A DNA stretch of 64,000 nt from Gracilariopsis chorda (taxonomy: Eukaryota; Rhodophyta; Florideophyceae; Gracilariales; Gracilariaceae): assembly GCA_003194525.1 (NCBI GenBank), contig NBIV01000014.1, positions 471,406-535,405 on the forward strand, written 5' to 3'. The translations under genes were made by a program, and so were the position numbers. Numbering within the stretch: position 1 is the first letter of the stretch; every line of letters starts with the position of its first letter. This document shows, in pieces, positions 30,693 to 42,043 of the stretch. The notes beneath the pieces are model-generated. The model searched no databases. It was not told the origin of the DNA and was given only the letters and a program-made list of their open reading frames with translations.

Positions 30693-32592
30693 GCGCACAC
30701 TGATGTGGAAGCCACGGCGCTTCATCGGTACTGCAGCTGCAACGGCACTGATTGGCGGGTGGTCGTTAGCTTAACGACATGCTGTTGATCTGTGGGAATG
30801 TTGCATGCCTCAGTATCTTTTGTTCCAAGTTGTTCTCAATGCTTCGGTCCTAATGTTCTCGAGAGTGTTTCGAGAAGTGTGCTTTATCATAGTTTCGTGA
30901 TCGCTTGGCCAGTGATATGTTTGACAGCGCGGTATCTACATATCATGGTATACTGGAGAGCACGAAGAGTTGTTGCAATCGCTATTTCAGAGCACTGTCG
31001 CATACCCAAGCAAGGGTATGATACGTAAAAATGACATGATTCTCTTTTGTTTGCTGTTTTGAGCTCCGCTGCACATACTCGTGCACCTATCTTATGCCCG
31101 CGGGCACGAGTGCCCCTTCCCCTACTGCGGGTTGAGTTCAGATTCAGACACACATGACCGGCCCAACCCCATGGGTCCCGGACGGAAACCGAGACTTGAC
31201 GTGGGGTCAGGGCTAAGGTGAACAGTCCGCCCCGTAGATAGTGTATGTACCCTCTGTAGCTGCACGTCTGAAATGCGCGCTATCTACCTGGTCGTCTCGC
31301 TCACCTCTGCGGATTGGACATCTGCGCTCGTTGCGGCGTACCTGTTGTGCCTTCGTCTCAACTATTGTTCGTCGTGCTGTGCTCACTTCACAACGACGCC
31401 TTGCTCCATCTGTTCCATTTTCGTAGCTGCGCCCGCTGCTTTGCTTTTCCGTTCCTACTTCTTACGCCAACCAAATTTCACTTGTATCCAATGCTGCTTC
31501 AGCGCGTGCAGTATGTGCGCTCGCTCCGGCACGGTAGCAAACCCGTGCTTCTGAGAAGGGGGAGTACCTCATACACAAAGCTCCTCCCTATCTCACCTTG
31601 TCGTAGTGAGGGAGCCAGACCACCTGATTCTTGCAGCTAACACGATAAACGACCATAACCTTGCATTCCGAATGTCTTGAAGTGTGTCTACAAACTCATC
31701 TCGACTTTGGTAGGTTTTGCGGAAACGAGTCTCTCGGCAACGGCTTGCGTCCCCGCTTGTGGCGCAATGTATTACTCTGCCCATCGTGAGGTGCCAACCT
31801 TCTCAACCACTTTGCGCTGCTGAATCAGAAGGCAGCCAAAGCGAAACCACGAGTCGCACTTCCGGGGAAGAGGCTCTCCATAAGGTAGCAACTAGCTCCT
31901 CGAGATGGTACAGTACCACGCTTTCGCAGTTTGCTAAATCGCCCGAATTCACACCCATCTACACAGAGACACTATGCACTTGCTACAATACGGGCGGGTG
32001 GTGTTGGGTCTTTGTTAACGTAGTGCGACGGAATGAGATAAAGACAAGTCTGTTCATGAACAAACGCTTTGGTTTCTCAGCCACTTCTGTGACGCAATGA
32101 GCTTCACCTTTGAATGTAACAAACTGCTCAGTCATTAGGGGGAATTCCGCGGAGTGTGTAAGATCATGCGCAACGTGCCGCCATCAGGTCGTTGTCCGCG
32201 TAGTGGAAAGCTCTATCGGAACGTCGCACTAGTCGTTCGCCCAGATTTTCTCCGGATTAGCCACGTGCGAGAACGGTCACGCGCCCTCTCGTTTCTTCAG
32301 TTTTTCTTGGATTCTTTGCAAACACATGAGCCAACTCTTGTTTTGTACCGCAACACACACACACGCACACAATGCTGCACAGAGCCACCCCCAGCGTCGG
32401 TCACAGCGTGATCAAGAGCCGCAATTTTCAACCCGACGTCGCACAAGCTTTGTGTTCGACGCAATCTTCTTGCAATAGTTCCTCTTCAACAAACTGAACT
32501 TCCGCAAGACACTCATTTCGCGTCGCGCAGCCAAGAACCTAGCCAGGAGCCCCTGAAACGGTGTGTATGGATTTACCCAGTGCACGATGAAT
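30693..32592. other. Gene-free stretch of about 1.9 kb
   Basis: Many short ORFs on both strands, none with recognisable features. A CA-rich microsatellite lies near 32351-32370. No transposon protein remains were recognised. Confidence 0.4.
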
Positions 32593-32643
32593 AAGGTGTG
32601 ACGCTAACATCATTGTACTACAATGATGTCAGCGTCACACCTT
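32593..32643. repeat. Near-perfect 51-base palindrome with one-base loop
   Basis: Arms 32593-32617 and 32619-32643 pair over 25 positions with one A-C mismatch around base 32618. The arm begins AAGGTGTGACGCTAACATCA. It lies 248 bp upstream of the IDH ATG. The 25-bp arms would make a small-RNA hairpin or a minimal fold-back element. Confidence 0.8.
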
Positions 32644-32890
32644 TTACAATGATTGTAGAAGCGTTTCATTTATTACTGCTCTCAACGGGATTTCACGGGT
32701 TTGCCATCTGCACGAGCACCCTGCATTCCCTGCTCTGGTGTGCAGATCGGCAATATTTAGCACTAGCTGTGTCACCACGTGTATCTAATCTTAGGGCCTC
32801 ACCCCGTCGCGATTGCAAAGCAGTTCGCTGAAAACCAGACCACTCACTGTTACTTCTCCGTCCGTCGCTTGGGTCGCCCCTATCATCGCG

Positions 32891-33997
32891 ATGATCCGTT
32901 CGCTTTTGCGTCGATCGCCGCAGGCGAAGACGCTTTCTAAAGCATTTTCCACCGCCACAACAGCAGCTGCTCCTTCTCAATATACTGTCACGCTCTTCCC
33001 CGGCGACGGCATCGGACCAGAGATCGCCGAATCCGTCAAGCGAATTTTTAATGCAGCCGATGTTCCAATCACCTGGGACACCCATATCATTGACGTGCAC
33101 GCCGCGAAACCAGGTGAAGATCTTATCTCCAAGGAAGCATTAGATTCGGTTCGACGCAATGGATTCGGACTTAAAGGGCCGATGGCCACTCCAATTGGGA
33201 AGGGCCATAGAAGTCTCAATCTCACGCTAAGAAAAGAACTCGGACTCTACGCGAATGTTCGTCCGTGCGTTTCAATTCCTGGCGTTGACACGCTGTACCA
33301 TGACGTAGACGTTGTCACTGTGCGAGAGAACACTGAAGGAGAGTACAGTGGTCTAGAACATGTTGTATTTCCGGGCGTTGTGGAAAGTCTTAAAGTCATT
33401 ACTAGAGATGCTTCTATGAGAGTTTGTGAATATGCCTTTGAATATGCTATTCAGAACAATCGTAAGCGCGTTACAGCCGTGCACAAGGCATCTGTCATGA
33501 AGCTCTCAGACGGTTTGTTTCTGGAGTGTGCCAACGAAGTAGCGGAACGGCACAAGGACTCTGGAATCGAATTTCAAACGCTTCTCATTGATAATGCTGC
33601 TTCGTTATTAGTGTCTAACCCCGCGCTTTTGGATGTTATGGTCATGCCCAATCTCTACGGTGATATCATCTCCGACCTCTGTGCCGGCCTTATTGGTGGG
33701 CTTGGACTCACTCCGTCTGGAAACATGGGCACTGGTTGCATGTTGGCTGAAGCTGTACATGGCACTGCCCCGGATATTGTAGGTCAGAATAGAGCCAATC
33801 CTACAGCTTTGTTGATGAGCGCCCTAATGATGTTGCGCCATATGCAACTTCGGCCGCAAGCTCAATTGATCGAACGCAGTGTTTATACTGTCTTGCAAGA
33901 GGGCGTTGTTCGTACTGGTGATATTGGTGGTACATCTACTACAACAGAGTACACGGACGCCATCATTCGCAAGATGGATCAACTCAGAGCGTCGTGA
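32891..33997 (+). CDS. IDH3: Mitochondrial NAD-dependent isocitrate dehydrogenase, catalytic-type subunit
   Basis: 368 residues, single exon; the ATG at 32891 opens an Arg/Ser-rich mitochondrial presequence (residues 1 to about 30). The isocitrate/isopropylmalate dehydrogenase fold is complete: [11 protein letters not shown] at the start, the substrate-binding [29 protein letters not shown], and the conserved Asp residues in [31 protein letters not shown] forms the NAD site. The [10 protein letters not shown]-type box and the intact catalytic residues fit the catalytic (alpha) subunit of the TCA-cycle enzyme, which oxidises isocitrate to 2-oxoglutarate. A regulatory subunit is not in this window. 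Confidence 0.88.
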   Translation: MIRSLLRRSPQAKTLSKAFSTATTAAAPSQYTVTLFPGDGIGPEIAESVKRIFNAADVPITWDTHIIDVHAAKPGEDLISKEALDSVRRNGFGLKGPMATPIGKGHRSLNLTLRKELGLYANVRPCVSIPGVDTLYHDVDVVTVRENTEGEYSGLEHVVFPGVVESLKVITRDASMRVCEYAFEYAIQNNRKRVTAVHKASVMKLSDGLFLECANEVAERHKDSGIEFQTLLIDNAASLLVSNPALLDVMVMPNLYGDIISDLCAGLIGGLGLTPSGNMGTGCMLAEAVHGTAPDIVGQNRANPTALLMSALMMLRHMQLRPQAQLIERSVYTVLQEGVVRTGDIGGTSTTTEYTDAIIRKMDQLRAS

Positions 33998-34368
33998 CAG
34001 TTTTCGTAACCGTTTTGTAGTACCGCTTGTCTAGTTTGGATGGGAGCTTCTAGCAGTTCTTTTCCTTTCGGCGCAATAGCGTTACTCAAGAGCATTTATC
34101 ATTTGGTTCAAAGCAGGCCTTATACGATCAACGACGTTCATAGACCGTTCCCAGTGACAGCGAACCACAGCCTCGTAGCGCTATCACTCTGAATAGATAC
34201 ACAATCCTCGTTCTTCAAAACGAGGCAAGCAAGTGCGCAACTGATAAGCCTTAGAAGGCTAACACCGTGTTTATCTAATCACTAAACGACACAAATTCGG
34301 GCTAGCTACGCTAGTTTTCAGACAGCTGTCTGTTTCCGTACCTCATCGCTGCATCGCAGAAGCAAAGC
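33998..34368. other. Short intergenic stretch
   Basis: 370 bases between two convergent stops. Nothing noteworthy apart from A/T-rich 3' untranslated sequence. Confidence 0.4.
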
Positions 34369-36853
34369 TCAGTAGGCTTCTGCACAAACTGGAGTCATGA
34401 CAGTCTGACCCGCTTCACCAACAGAGAAGTCGATGCACTGGCACTCACCTGTCATGTTATCGTATACTCGTAGGAGCTTACCTTTCTCAATCCACTCGGT
34501 TGTTGGCGCTTTTGATTCTTCATGGGGGAGGCTGTACAGCATGAATATGAACTTTGTTCCTGTCGATCTAGTCTTGAAAACCACCTGCCTCACCTTCTGA
34601 TCACGAGGAGCACTTTCTTGCAGTTTCGGAATCTGTCGGAACGAACACACCATGCTTTCCATATCTTCGGCAAGGTTCCTAATGACCAATCGCCTGTTCA
34701 TATCACCCTCGGTTTCAATCAATGTGGCGTCGGTTGTATCGTTTGCACCAAAAGGGAGCAAGTGCACGTCGTCAGGTGTGGTCATTGCCCATGAATATTC
34801 GTGTTCATCCTCATCCTTCTTAACATCATCGACTATGATAATGAATGGCCGGGACGCACGAACCATCAGCACGCTTCGTATGACCTTCTCAACGGTTGCA
34901 AACCTCTTTCGCCACTGATGAAGACCGTGAAAACCTACATTGCGTTCACCGTATACTTTTCTTGGGGCCCACCAAGGCTCAAATCCAAAATGAGACGGAT
35001 CGTTGGGCTCAGGTTCGTACCCTCTGTGGCTATGGTCTGAGTTCTCGTTTGCCCAAGTGGTCCATGTCCAATTGTAAGCGTACTTCAGGTCTGCGGAGGC
35101 AAATGAAAACCTCTCCTCTTCAATGCGTATGTCAAGCAGCTTGACGAAAGGTGCCTTATGCTCTTGCCCGACTCCGTCAATGTGTGGGATAGAGTAATCA
35201 TCAGAATCCCTAAACTTGTTCCACTCTGGACATGCACCCCAAACTCTTCCATCAGAATTAAAGACAAACGCCCCCCTTGAACACACATCGTGTCCAACAA
35301 GAAACCCGTCAGGTCTTGCATCGAGAGTAAACCACATCGCTTGATCAGTCCAGTCAGATCTCATGACCACCTTGCCACGATGGCGGCATGCAAAATCGAG
35401 ATCAAGGTTCAGGGTACGCGGATTCTCAGGTTCTGTAATTGACAAAGAGGGAATAGCAAAAGCAAGGACCACCAACCTCGATTGCATCTTCTTCAGTCTT
35501 TCGAACTGCTTTCCGCCTTGGCACATGTAATGCCTGTAGACATAGTCAATGATAGGATCCTTAGGAAACATGTACTTTGCAACAATTGTGGCAGAGGGAT
35601 ATCTAAGTTTGTCGGAAGTTCAGTGAATGTGGACGGTTAGTGTGCCTGTTTCATTAGAAAGCACATAACGCCGTTCAGCAAGAGGTAACTTACTCAAAAC
35701 TGTTGCCAGATGATCCGCCATAAACTCTTCCACTCTCATGAGGCTCAAGTGCAAACGGCATCCATCTTGTCCAAATCCTTTTGTAGTCTGATGGAATGGG
35801 TAAACAGAAACCTTGTTAGCTGCTCCGGAGATGTGAGCCATTACGGGGAACTAACATGAAAACGAAAGGATGAACAAACTTACTTGGGTGATTGAAAACG
35901 TTATGGCCTCTACGAGCCATGACCAAGAAAGCAATAGAACCCTCGCGCATTCCCAAGTTTAGTGCATAGCAGTCTTCGACGGTATGACCGCTATCATAGA
36001 CACCATACTCCAAAAAGTTCACCATAAGCTCTGAAAACAGATCGTATACGTCCTGATCAAACCCCTCTTCTCCTTCAACCACCGCCGAAAGAGCGAGTAA
36101 GTCTCCATGATACCCAGCCCAGTTGCTTTGAATTTTTCTTCCCGGCCAACCCATGCCCCAACTCCTCCTGCCTCTCACAGCTGTTGTGATTGCACGACGC
36201 ATCAGATTCTTTTCACACTGAGACAAGTCGTTGTAGATAAGATCATAGAGTAATGCGTAACTTGATCCTCCGAACATCCACCCAATATGAAGGTCCCATT
36301 TGCTTGACTTCCACACATGAAAAGGCTTCTCTTCATATCCATATGCATCTGCCAACTCTTTTGATTCAATGATTACTCTGGCGTAGAATAATGCAGCTTT
36401 CTTCGCCTTCTCGATCAAAGCTTCATCGCCGTTCATGATTCCGGAAACAAAAGCAGCCAAAAGGCTCACGTTCCTCCCATCATCTGAGGTAAAGAAACGT
36501 TCGATGGTTGTTTTAGATGGTTTTGCTAGTTCTTCTTGACTCAGACTCTCAATCTCGTCGTAATACACATTAACAAAACTTCTTTCAATGTTTTTCAGTA
36601 CTCCTTGCAAGGTATGTGCAATCCCTGAATGCGTAAATCTTGCTACCAAAGCTGGAATCTCAGCGGAAGTAAAGAAGAGGCGTGGATGCTGACCTGGTGG
36701 TGGTAGCTGAGGTAGTATGCGGCAACCATTCCTGTCAACTAGAACATCCGAATGCCATGGTACTTGTTCAGTAGAGCTGAAACTCCGACTCTGTCTTTCG
36801 TCGATCCCCCGGCAGAAAGTAGAAACGTCTTCTTTGCAGAGAACAGCCCCCAT
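34369..36853 (-). CDS. Heparinase II/III-like polysaccharide lyase
   Basis: Exons 35884-36853, 35694-35787 and 34369-35602 give 765 residues in one frame. Introns are 96 and 91 bases (GTAAGT...CAG and GTAAGT...TAG). The start has HPRLFFTSAEIPAL, typical of DUF4962/heparinase-type lyases. An alpha-barrel part follows with NWAGYHGDLLALSAVVEG and DSGHTVEDCYALNLGMREGS, then HPNYKRI across the first junction. The beta-sandwich C-terminal half has RGKVVMRSDWTDQAMWF, AFVFNSDGRVWG and an IIIVDDVKKDEDEHEYSW core. Such enzymes eliminate uronic-acid glycans such as alginate, heparin-like or ulvan-like chains. No signal peptide is evident, so the location is open. Substrate unknown. Confidence 0.75.
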
Positions 36854-37658
36854 TTGTTCAGGCCCAAGGAATTTTCAACAGAACTGTGTCTTTGCTTCGT
36901 GAAGTACTTGAGAGTTCGTGTTGTGCAGCGATCACTTTGGCGAACTAGGCAAGTTGTTCAGTGATGATGAGCTTCGCTGCCTCTCCTGTACTGAAATAGC
37001 CTTGTGTCGTGGCTGAACTGCCGCGACTGCGTCTCCCAATCGGGGAACATGAAGAATCTGGAATGCCAACTGACAGTGTGCTACCTACGAGTGCGTTCCA
37101 GTGATGGAACTCTGGGTGACCTGTGCCTTCTTTGAGGTTCCTTTACTAGGGGGTTTTAGGGTTCTTTAGGGGACTATGCTGTATATAGCAGAGTGGCTGG
37201 TGTCTGAACTTGGTTTTGAAACCACTGACAAAAACCTAGAGTTGCAATTGTACTTCTGAAACGAGTTACCGTCGGTGCCCTTAGCAGTAACGAAAATCAG
37301 GTGGAGAAGTGCAGTCACGGCTGTGACATTGTTGAACACCGTGAAGCCGAAACTGACAAAACAAATTACCAAAGATACGTATCGGAATGGGATAATCTGC
37401 TGGGGAATTTTCGAACCGAGATACCTTTGGTACCTTTCACAAAAGGCTTGAATTGTACACTTTTCAAATGTTCTCAAGATATCTCAGAAACTATTTCATT
37501 TTGGCCTTTGAAATGTTGTGCAATCGCTCCGGCGTACTCCGTTCCTTAGACTGACCACTTCACGACCATCCACCCCTTTCTTGACCCCCTCTAGCCTCTG
37601 AACACCGCCCCCGATTGCCGCATCAACTTTACACCGGTTTCAAGGTTAAATATGGAAT
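36854..37658. other. Gene-free stretch beside pogo element
   Basis: About 800 bases with no supported gene. A minus-strand ORF of 103 codons (37166-37477) has no recognised features. The end of the pogo-type element probably lies in its right half, but no clear terminal repeat was found. Confidence 0.35.
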
Positions 37659-39650
37659 CTACTCAACACCCATAGCACCGCATACCAAGTCCGCCACAAC
37701 TTCCGCAGCCGTCTGCATAGCGTCCAACAAGCTCGCTTTCTCACCCGGCAACTTTCGAGCCCAAACCGATCGCCGCATCCGTCTAACGCTTCGCACTCCA
37801 CTCTTAACAATACGTTCACGAACTTTTAAAGAGTGCATAAGGGCTCTCTTTTCGGCACGTTCTGCTTGTCTTGCAACCTTTTGTGCTTGACTTTGCACTT
37901 TTTGAGCGTCCTTCTTTTCGCGTTCAATCGCCCTGCGCTGCACTTCAAGCTGAGTTTTCTTTTCCTTTTCAAGTTTATCAGCCTCTTTCTTTCGACGTTC
38001 TTCAAGCATCTGGGCTACCGTTTTGTGTTCCGCCGGCGCTCCACAGTCTAACATGGCTAACTTTGGTTGTAAATGAATGTCTCCCAATACCTCTTTCTCG
38101 GTCTTAATCGGGGTTATTGTATTCATTATGATGCTACTAGCTGTTTCTGCGCTTCGAAGAAGTTGGAAAAGTTTGTGGCATACCATCACATCGCTCGTTT
38201 CCGTTGCTAGAATGTGACGAGCTTTGCTGCAAACTTCTGCATCTGTTCGTCTTTTTTGGACATGGCGAGTTCTGTCCGCAACGTTTTCAACCGAAGCGAT
38301 CTTCACACTAACCTCTTCCGGATCCTCTCGTTTGTACCTTTTCGCAAAATTTGAGTTGAACGGAAACAGGCCTGTGTCTTCAAAAGAGGACTTGATGATT
38401 GGAGGGGAGATTGTCTGATGTGCATAAACTGCACACGCAAGGTTGAATCGAGGTGTACGAGTCTCAGGAACTACTGAGCGTGCGAACTGATCTCTTAGGT
38501 ATCGAAGCGACTCTTTGAATGTTTTGTTGATACGACGGTCGCACGGTTGGAGTATATGTGAGGTGTTTGCCGGCTTGATAACTGGGATACATCGGTTTTT
38601 CTCACATTCCATAACCCAGCGAATGCCCTTTCGCGACGAGTGGCCATCCATCGTTAGAAGGTAAGAACTCGACTCTGGAACATGCCTTCGAACAAAGTTG
38701 TTAACGTGTTTCATGAAACCTTCTAGAATCTGACTATCCATCGAACCATTTTATGTACACTTCACCACAGCATCCGCAGGCATCCAGTTCGGCCGCTGGA
38801 ACTCGTTACAAACTGCAGCGCTCTTCTTGTAAATACCGGGAAGGGGTTCCATCCAGTGCTGCATTACTTTTTTTCCGGCAACGATATAGAATGGAGGGGC
38901 TTTCTTTCCGGATGCAGAGCACACAAGAACGGCGGTAATGTGTTTGTCTACACCTTGCATCTTTTGGGCGACCTTGCATCCGCCCTGTTTTGAAGACTTC
39001 GAGCCATAGGCTTTGGTTGCCTTGCCCCACGTTGCATCCACAGCCGTTTCATCCATGTTCCATATCCGAGATGGATCATCAAGGAGACCACGATTTTCTT
39101 CACCAATCTTACCAACCACATCGAAGAAAGTCTGAATGTGTTCGTATGTCTCTCCTTTCAGCTTTGCATTATCCTTCGGATAATGGGTTTTGAACGTTAA
39201 ATCTCTATGCCTGGCGCGAAAAGATCGAACAGCATCGTCTGATGGGACATTATTTTTCCATCCTGTTCTGCGGTCAGCCGCTACGCGAGCCATAACATAC
39301 TTCAATGTGTCATTATCAACTGCGAATCCGCGATCTGCTGCCTCTTTCAACCTGTGAACAATCAAACTCTCTTCTTCGTGAGTTAAAACCGTTTGGGCTC
39401 CTTTGCGTGAATATGAATTGTCAGTAAGCTGTTGGTTTAATCGGTCGTACGCTTTGCTCTCGATAAGGTGTTTGAGGTTATAAACTGTGCTTTTGCTGAG
39501 ATGGGTGGCTGTGACGATATCGCGGATTTTGTGTTTAGTGTTTTTGTCTTGGAGCATTACTACGGCGTTTTGTTTCATTCTGCGTTGATGCTCCGCTCTG
39601 ACTCGACTTTTTTGAAGTCGGTTGGCTTGTTTGCGCATGGACAGAGCCAT
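37659..39650 (-). pseudogene. Pogo/Tigger-type transposase interrupted by one stop codon
   Basis: Read from the ATG at 39650, the frame continues to 37659 (664 codons) except for one TAA at 38751-38753. Before the stop: a helix-turn-helix (KIRDIVTATHLSKSTVYNLK), a CENP-B-type helical domain, and DDE_1 starting IWNMDETAVDATWG with the first catalytic Asp. After it, in the same frame: LTMDGHSSRKG (second Asp), HILQPCDRRINKTFKE (third) and a long basic coiled C-terminus. All catalytic residues survive, so it was disabled recently, is read through, or the stop is a sequencing error. Tc1/mariner-type ends and TA duplications were not identified. Confidence 0.8.
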
Positions 39651-39674
39651 CGCAAAGATTTGTGGAGGGAACAA

Positions 39675-40366
39675 GGTCTCGAGAGTGTGGAACAGTGACC
39701 TACGGGGAATGGAAAGAAGCTCATGTGCAATAAAGATGACGCCGTCCAGTACGTTTTTATTGGTATCGCGCGTCTACTGTTTGAAGGTTCCGCCTTTTTC
39801 ATATCAAACTCTTTGTCTCATTGAGACAAATGTGATGAGATGATTAGATTTGAAATCGGAGCCAGTATGGCCAAGGTATGAGGTCTGGAAGGACAGTTTC
39901 CAACTTCGACCTTTTTCCAGAATTAGCCTTTTGTGAACGGTACCAACGGTTGTGTTGATACCCTACGTGGACAAAGCGTTGGTGCGCAACTTCAGCGTTC
40001 CTGAGCCAGCTGTGAGGGACGGACCCATTGTCAAAATACAATTCCATTTTGCCGCTAAAACGCACAATACTCTAATACCCAAGGGTACAGGACTACTGCA
40101 GCAGCCGTCAACCCCCGTCAAAGTGCAGCGCACAACGGCCCTTCATGAGCCTGGGCCCCGTTCACTTAGATCCAATATGTCGAGTTTCCCCGTTTCCTTC
40201 CTTCCAATATCCTTGTAAGGAGATGCGATTCTTTTCGTGACAGTGGAGTGCTTCATCTGTATGCACATTATATTTTGTTCTTTTTCAACGCCTAACTGCG
40301 AGAGCACAAGATTGGTAGTCGGAGCAAGACGTATTCCAAAGAGCACTTTTCCACAACCGATATGAA
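39675..40366. other. Gene-free stretch
   Basis: About 690 bases between the pogo transposase and the allantoinase stop. Only short frames; no repeat recognised. Confidence 0.35.
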
Positions 40367-42043
40367 CTAAGAGTATTGGGAAAACTCTGTAGATAACCTC
40401 TGAGAAATTGTGCCGTCTCTCTTTTCCCTCATCAGAAGACGACCAGGGGATGGATGTGTGTTCGAAACCGCCAGACTTTCGGAGTTTCTATTGTACACAG
40501 GCCTTCCACGCAACAGGGTGTAGTAAACCTCACCCTGTCCCTTGTAGCCGTGGAATGCGGAAACTTTGTGACGATGCAGGCAATTACCAGGATTCAAAAC
40601 AACGCTGCTTTCCGGATCCCATATTAGAAGATCCGCATCTAGCCCTGACTTTAGAACTCCTTTCATGCCATCAATACCGAAGACTGAGGCGGGTCGCCCA
40701 GAAAGAATATCTGAGAGCTGGATAATAGTAAGATTCAGTTCCTTTGCAACAGACCAGGTACCTTGAAGACGGTATTGTAATCCCGATATACCTCCCCAAG
40801 CCTTGGTGAGATTTTCCCCCTGTTTTAATTCTGGGGGACAGGGAGAATGGTCAGAAGCAACGAAGTCAAGGGAAGCGGATTCTCTGTCAATACGAAACAA
40901 GTAACTTCTAAGCTTGTCCCTGTTTCTTACGGAACGGATTGGAGGAGCGCATTTATAGGATGTTGACCCCGGTGGAATTTCTTCTTTTCCCCAGACAAGA
41001 TATTGGGTGCAGGTTTCCGCAGTAATCTTCCCTTTGAACGAGTTTGAGCTTCTGAGCTCGAAGATTCGTTGAGCCGCTCTATGAGAAGACACATGCGCTA
41101 TGTGAATGTGCACCCGTGTGTTGTTCGCAATATTGGCCGCGAGCTCGACAGCGTTGGTTTCCCACGAATGTGGCCTCGATTTTTCGTAATCGTCATAGCT
41201 TGTGTGGTCATATGTGCCTTGAGTTGTCGCTCGGGACCCAGTATCTGGACCGAAGTCATCAAGTTCTGCGTGGAGGATGTAGGGCACTTCCCTTCCAACG
41301 TAGTTTGAGTTCGAAAATATTCGATTGAGTTCCACGACGGCATCCTTAAGGTCAGCTGCGTTTACATGTGGAAAGTGTGCGGACTGTGAATCGATCATAA
41401 AGGATTTCAAAGCAAGTACACCGCCATCAATTAAATCCCCAACGCTTTCTTTGTTCCCGTGTACTATACCCCCAATCAGCCCTACATCCACAACAGAATC
41501 CGAATGTGCCCAAGCTCTGATCTTCTTTTGGAGGGATTCTGCATCTATGGTGGACGGAACGTTGTTCAGCGGCATGTCCAAAATAGTCGTCGTTCCCCCT
41601 GCTGCAGCTGCTCTTGTTGCATGCTCAAACCCTTCCCACTCTTCCCTTCCTGGTGCGTTAACATGTACATGAGGATCAATTAATCCCGGCATAACGACGA
41701 GCGGCGAAACATCAATGACAACCTTTCGCCATTCAGAAGGTGTTCTTGCCAGGGACGGGCAAAGATCGTGTATTTTACCCTCGGAGGTGATCAAAATGTA
41801 TGAAGGTTTGATCGTTCTAGATGGCAAAACGACTCTAGTCGAAAACAATGTGTAGGGCGGGCTCGGAAAGTACGTTGGACTCCTATGAAGCTGGATAATG
41901 TTAGCAGTATGGAAAAACGAATGTGTAAGTTTAACAGTCACCAGATTACTTGGGGCGACAAAGCCCAAGAAAATCGCTATAGCGGGCACGATGACGAAGG
42001 TAAACAGCCCTTGCAAGAACACGATCCGTTGAAACTCAAGCAT
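40367..42043 (-). CDS. ALN: Allantoinase, membrane-anchored
   Basis: 558 residues, single exon, ATG at 42043. An N-terminal hydrophobic segment (about residues 8-30) acts as a signal anchor, as in plant allantoinases of the endoplasmic reticulum. The dihydroorotase-like metal site is complete: MPGLIDPHVHVN (two His), ALKSFM with the Lys that becomes carboxylated, ILHAELDD, HIHIAHVSS and ASDHSPCPPEL (Asp). GGISGLQYRL is a family-specific stretch. The enzyme opens allantoin to allantoate in purine nitrogen salvage. No other ureide gene lies in the window. Confidence 0.9.
   Translation of the reverse strand: MLEFQRIVFLQGLFTFVIVPAIAIFLGFVAPSNLVTVKLTHSFFHTANIIQLHRSPTYFPSPPYTLFSTRVVLPSRTIKPSYILITSEGKIHDLCPSLARTPSEWRKVVIDVSPLVVMPGLIDPHVHVNAPGREEWEGFEHATRAAAAGGTTTILDMPLNNVPSTIDAESLQKKIRAWAHSDSVVDVGLIGGIVHGNKESVGDLIDGGVLALKSFMIDSQSAHFPHVNAADLKDAVVELNRIFSNSNYVGREVPYILHAELDDFGPDTGSRATTQGTYDHTSYDDYEKSRPHSWETNAVELAANIANNTRVHIHIAHVSSHRAAQRIFELRSSNSFKGKITAETCTQYLVWGKEEIPPGSTSYKCAPPIRSVRNRDKLRSYLFRIDRESASLDFVASDHSPCPPELKQGENLTKAWGGISGLQYRLQGTWSVAKELNLTIIQLSDILSGRPASVFGIDGMKGVLKSGLDADLLIWDPESSVVLNPGNCLHRHKVSAFHGYKGQGEVYYTLLRGRPVYNRNSESLAVSNTHPSPGRLLMREKRDGTISQRLSTEFSQYS

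Noticed and set aside
37151-37172. Telomere-like GGGTTTTAGGG motif
   Set aside because: Only one or two units, no array; likely chance.
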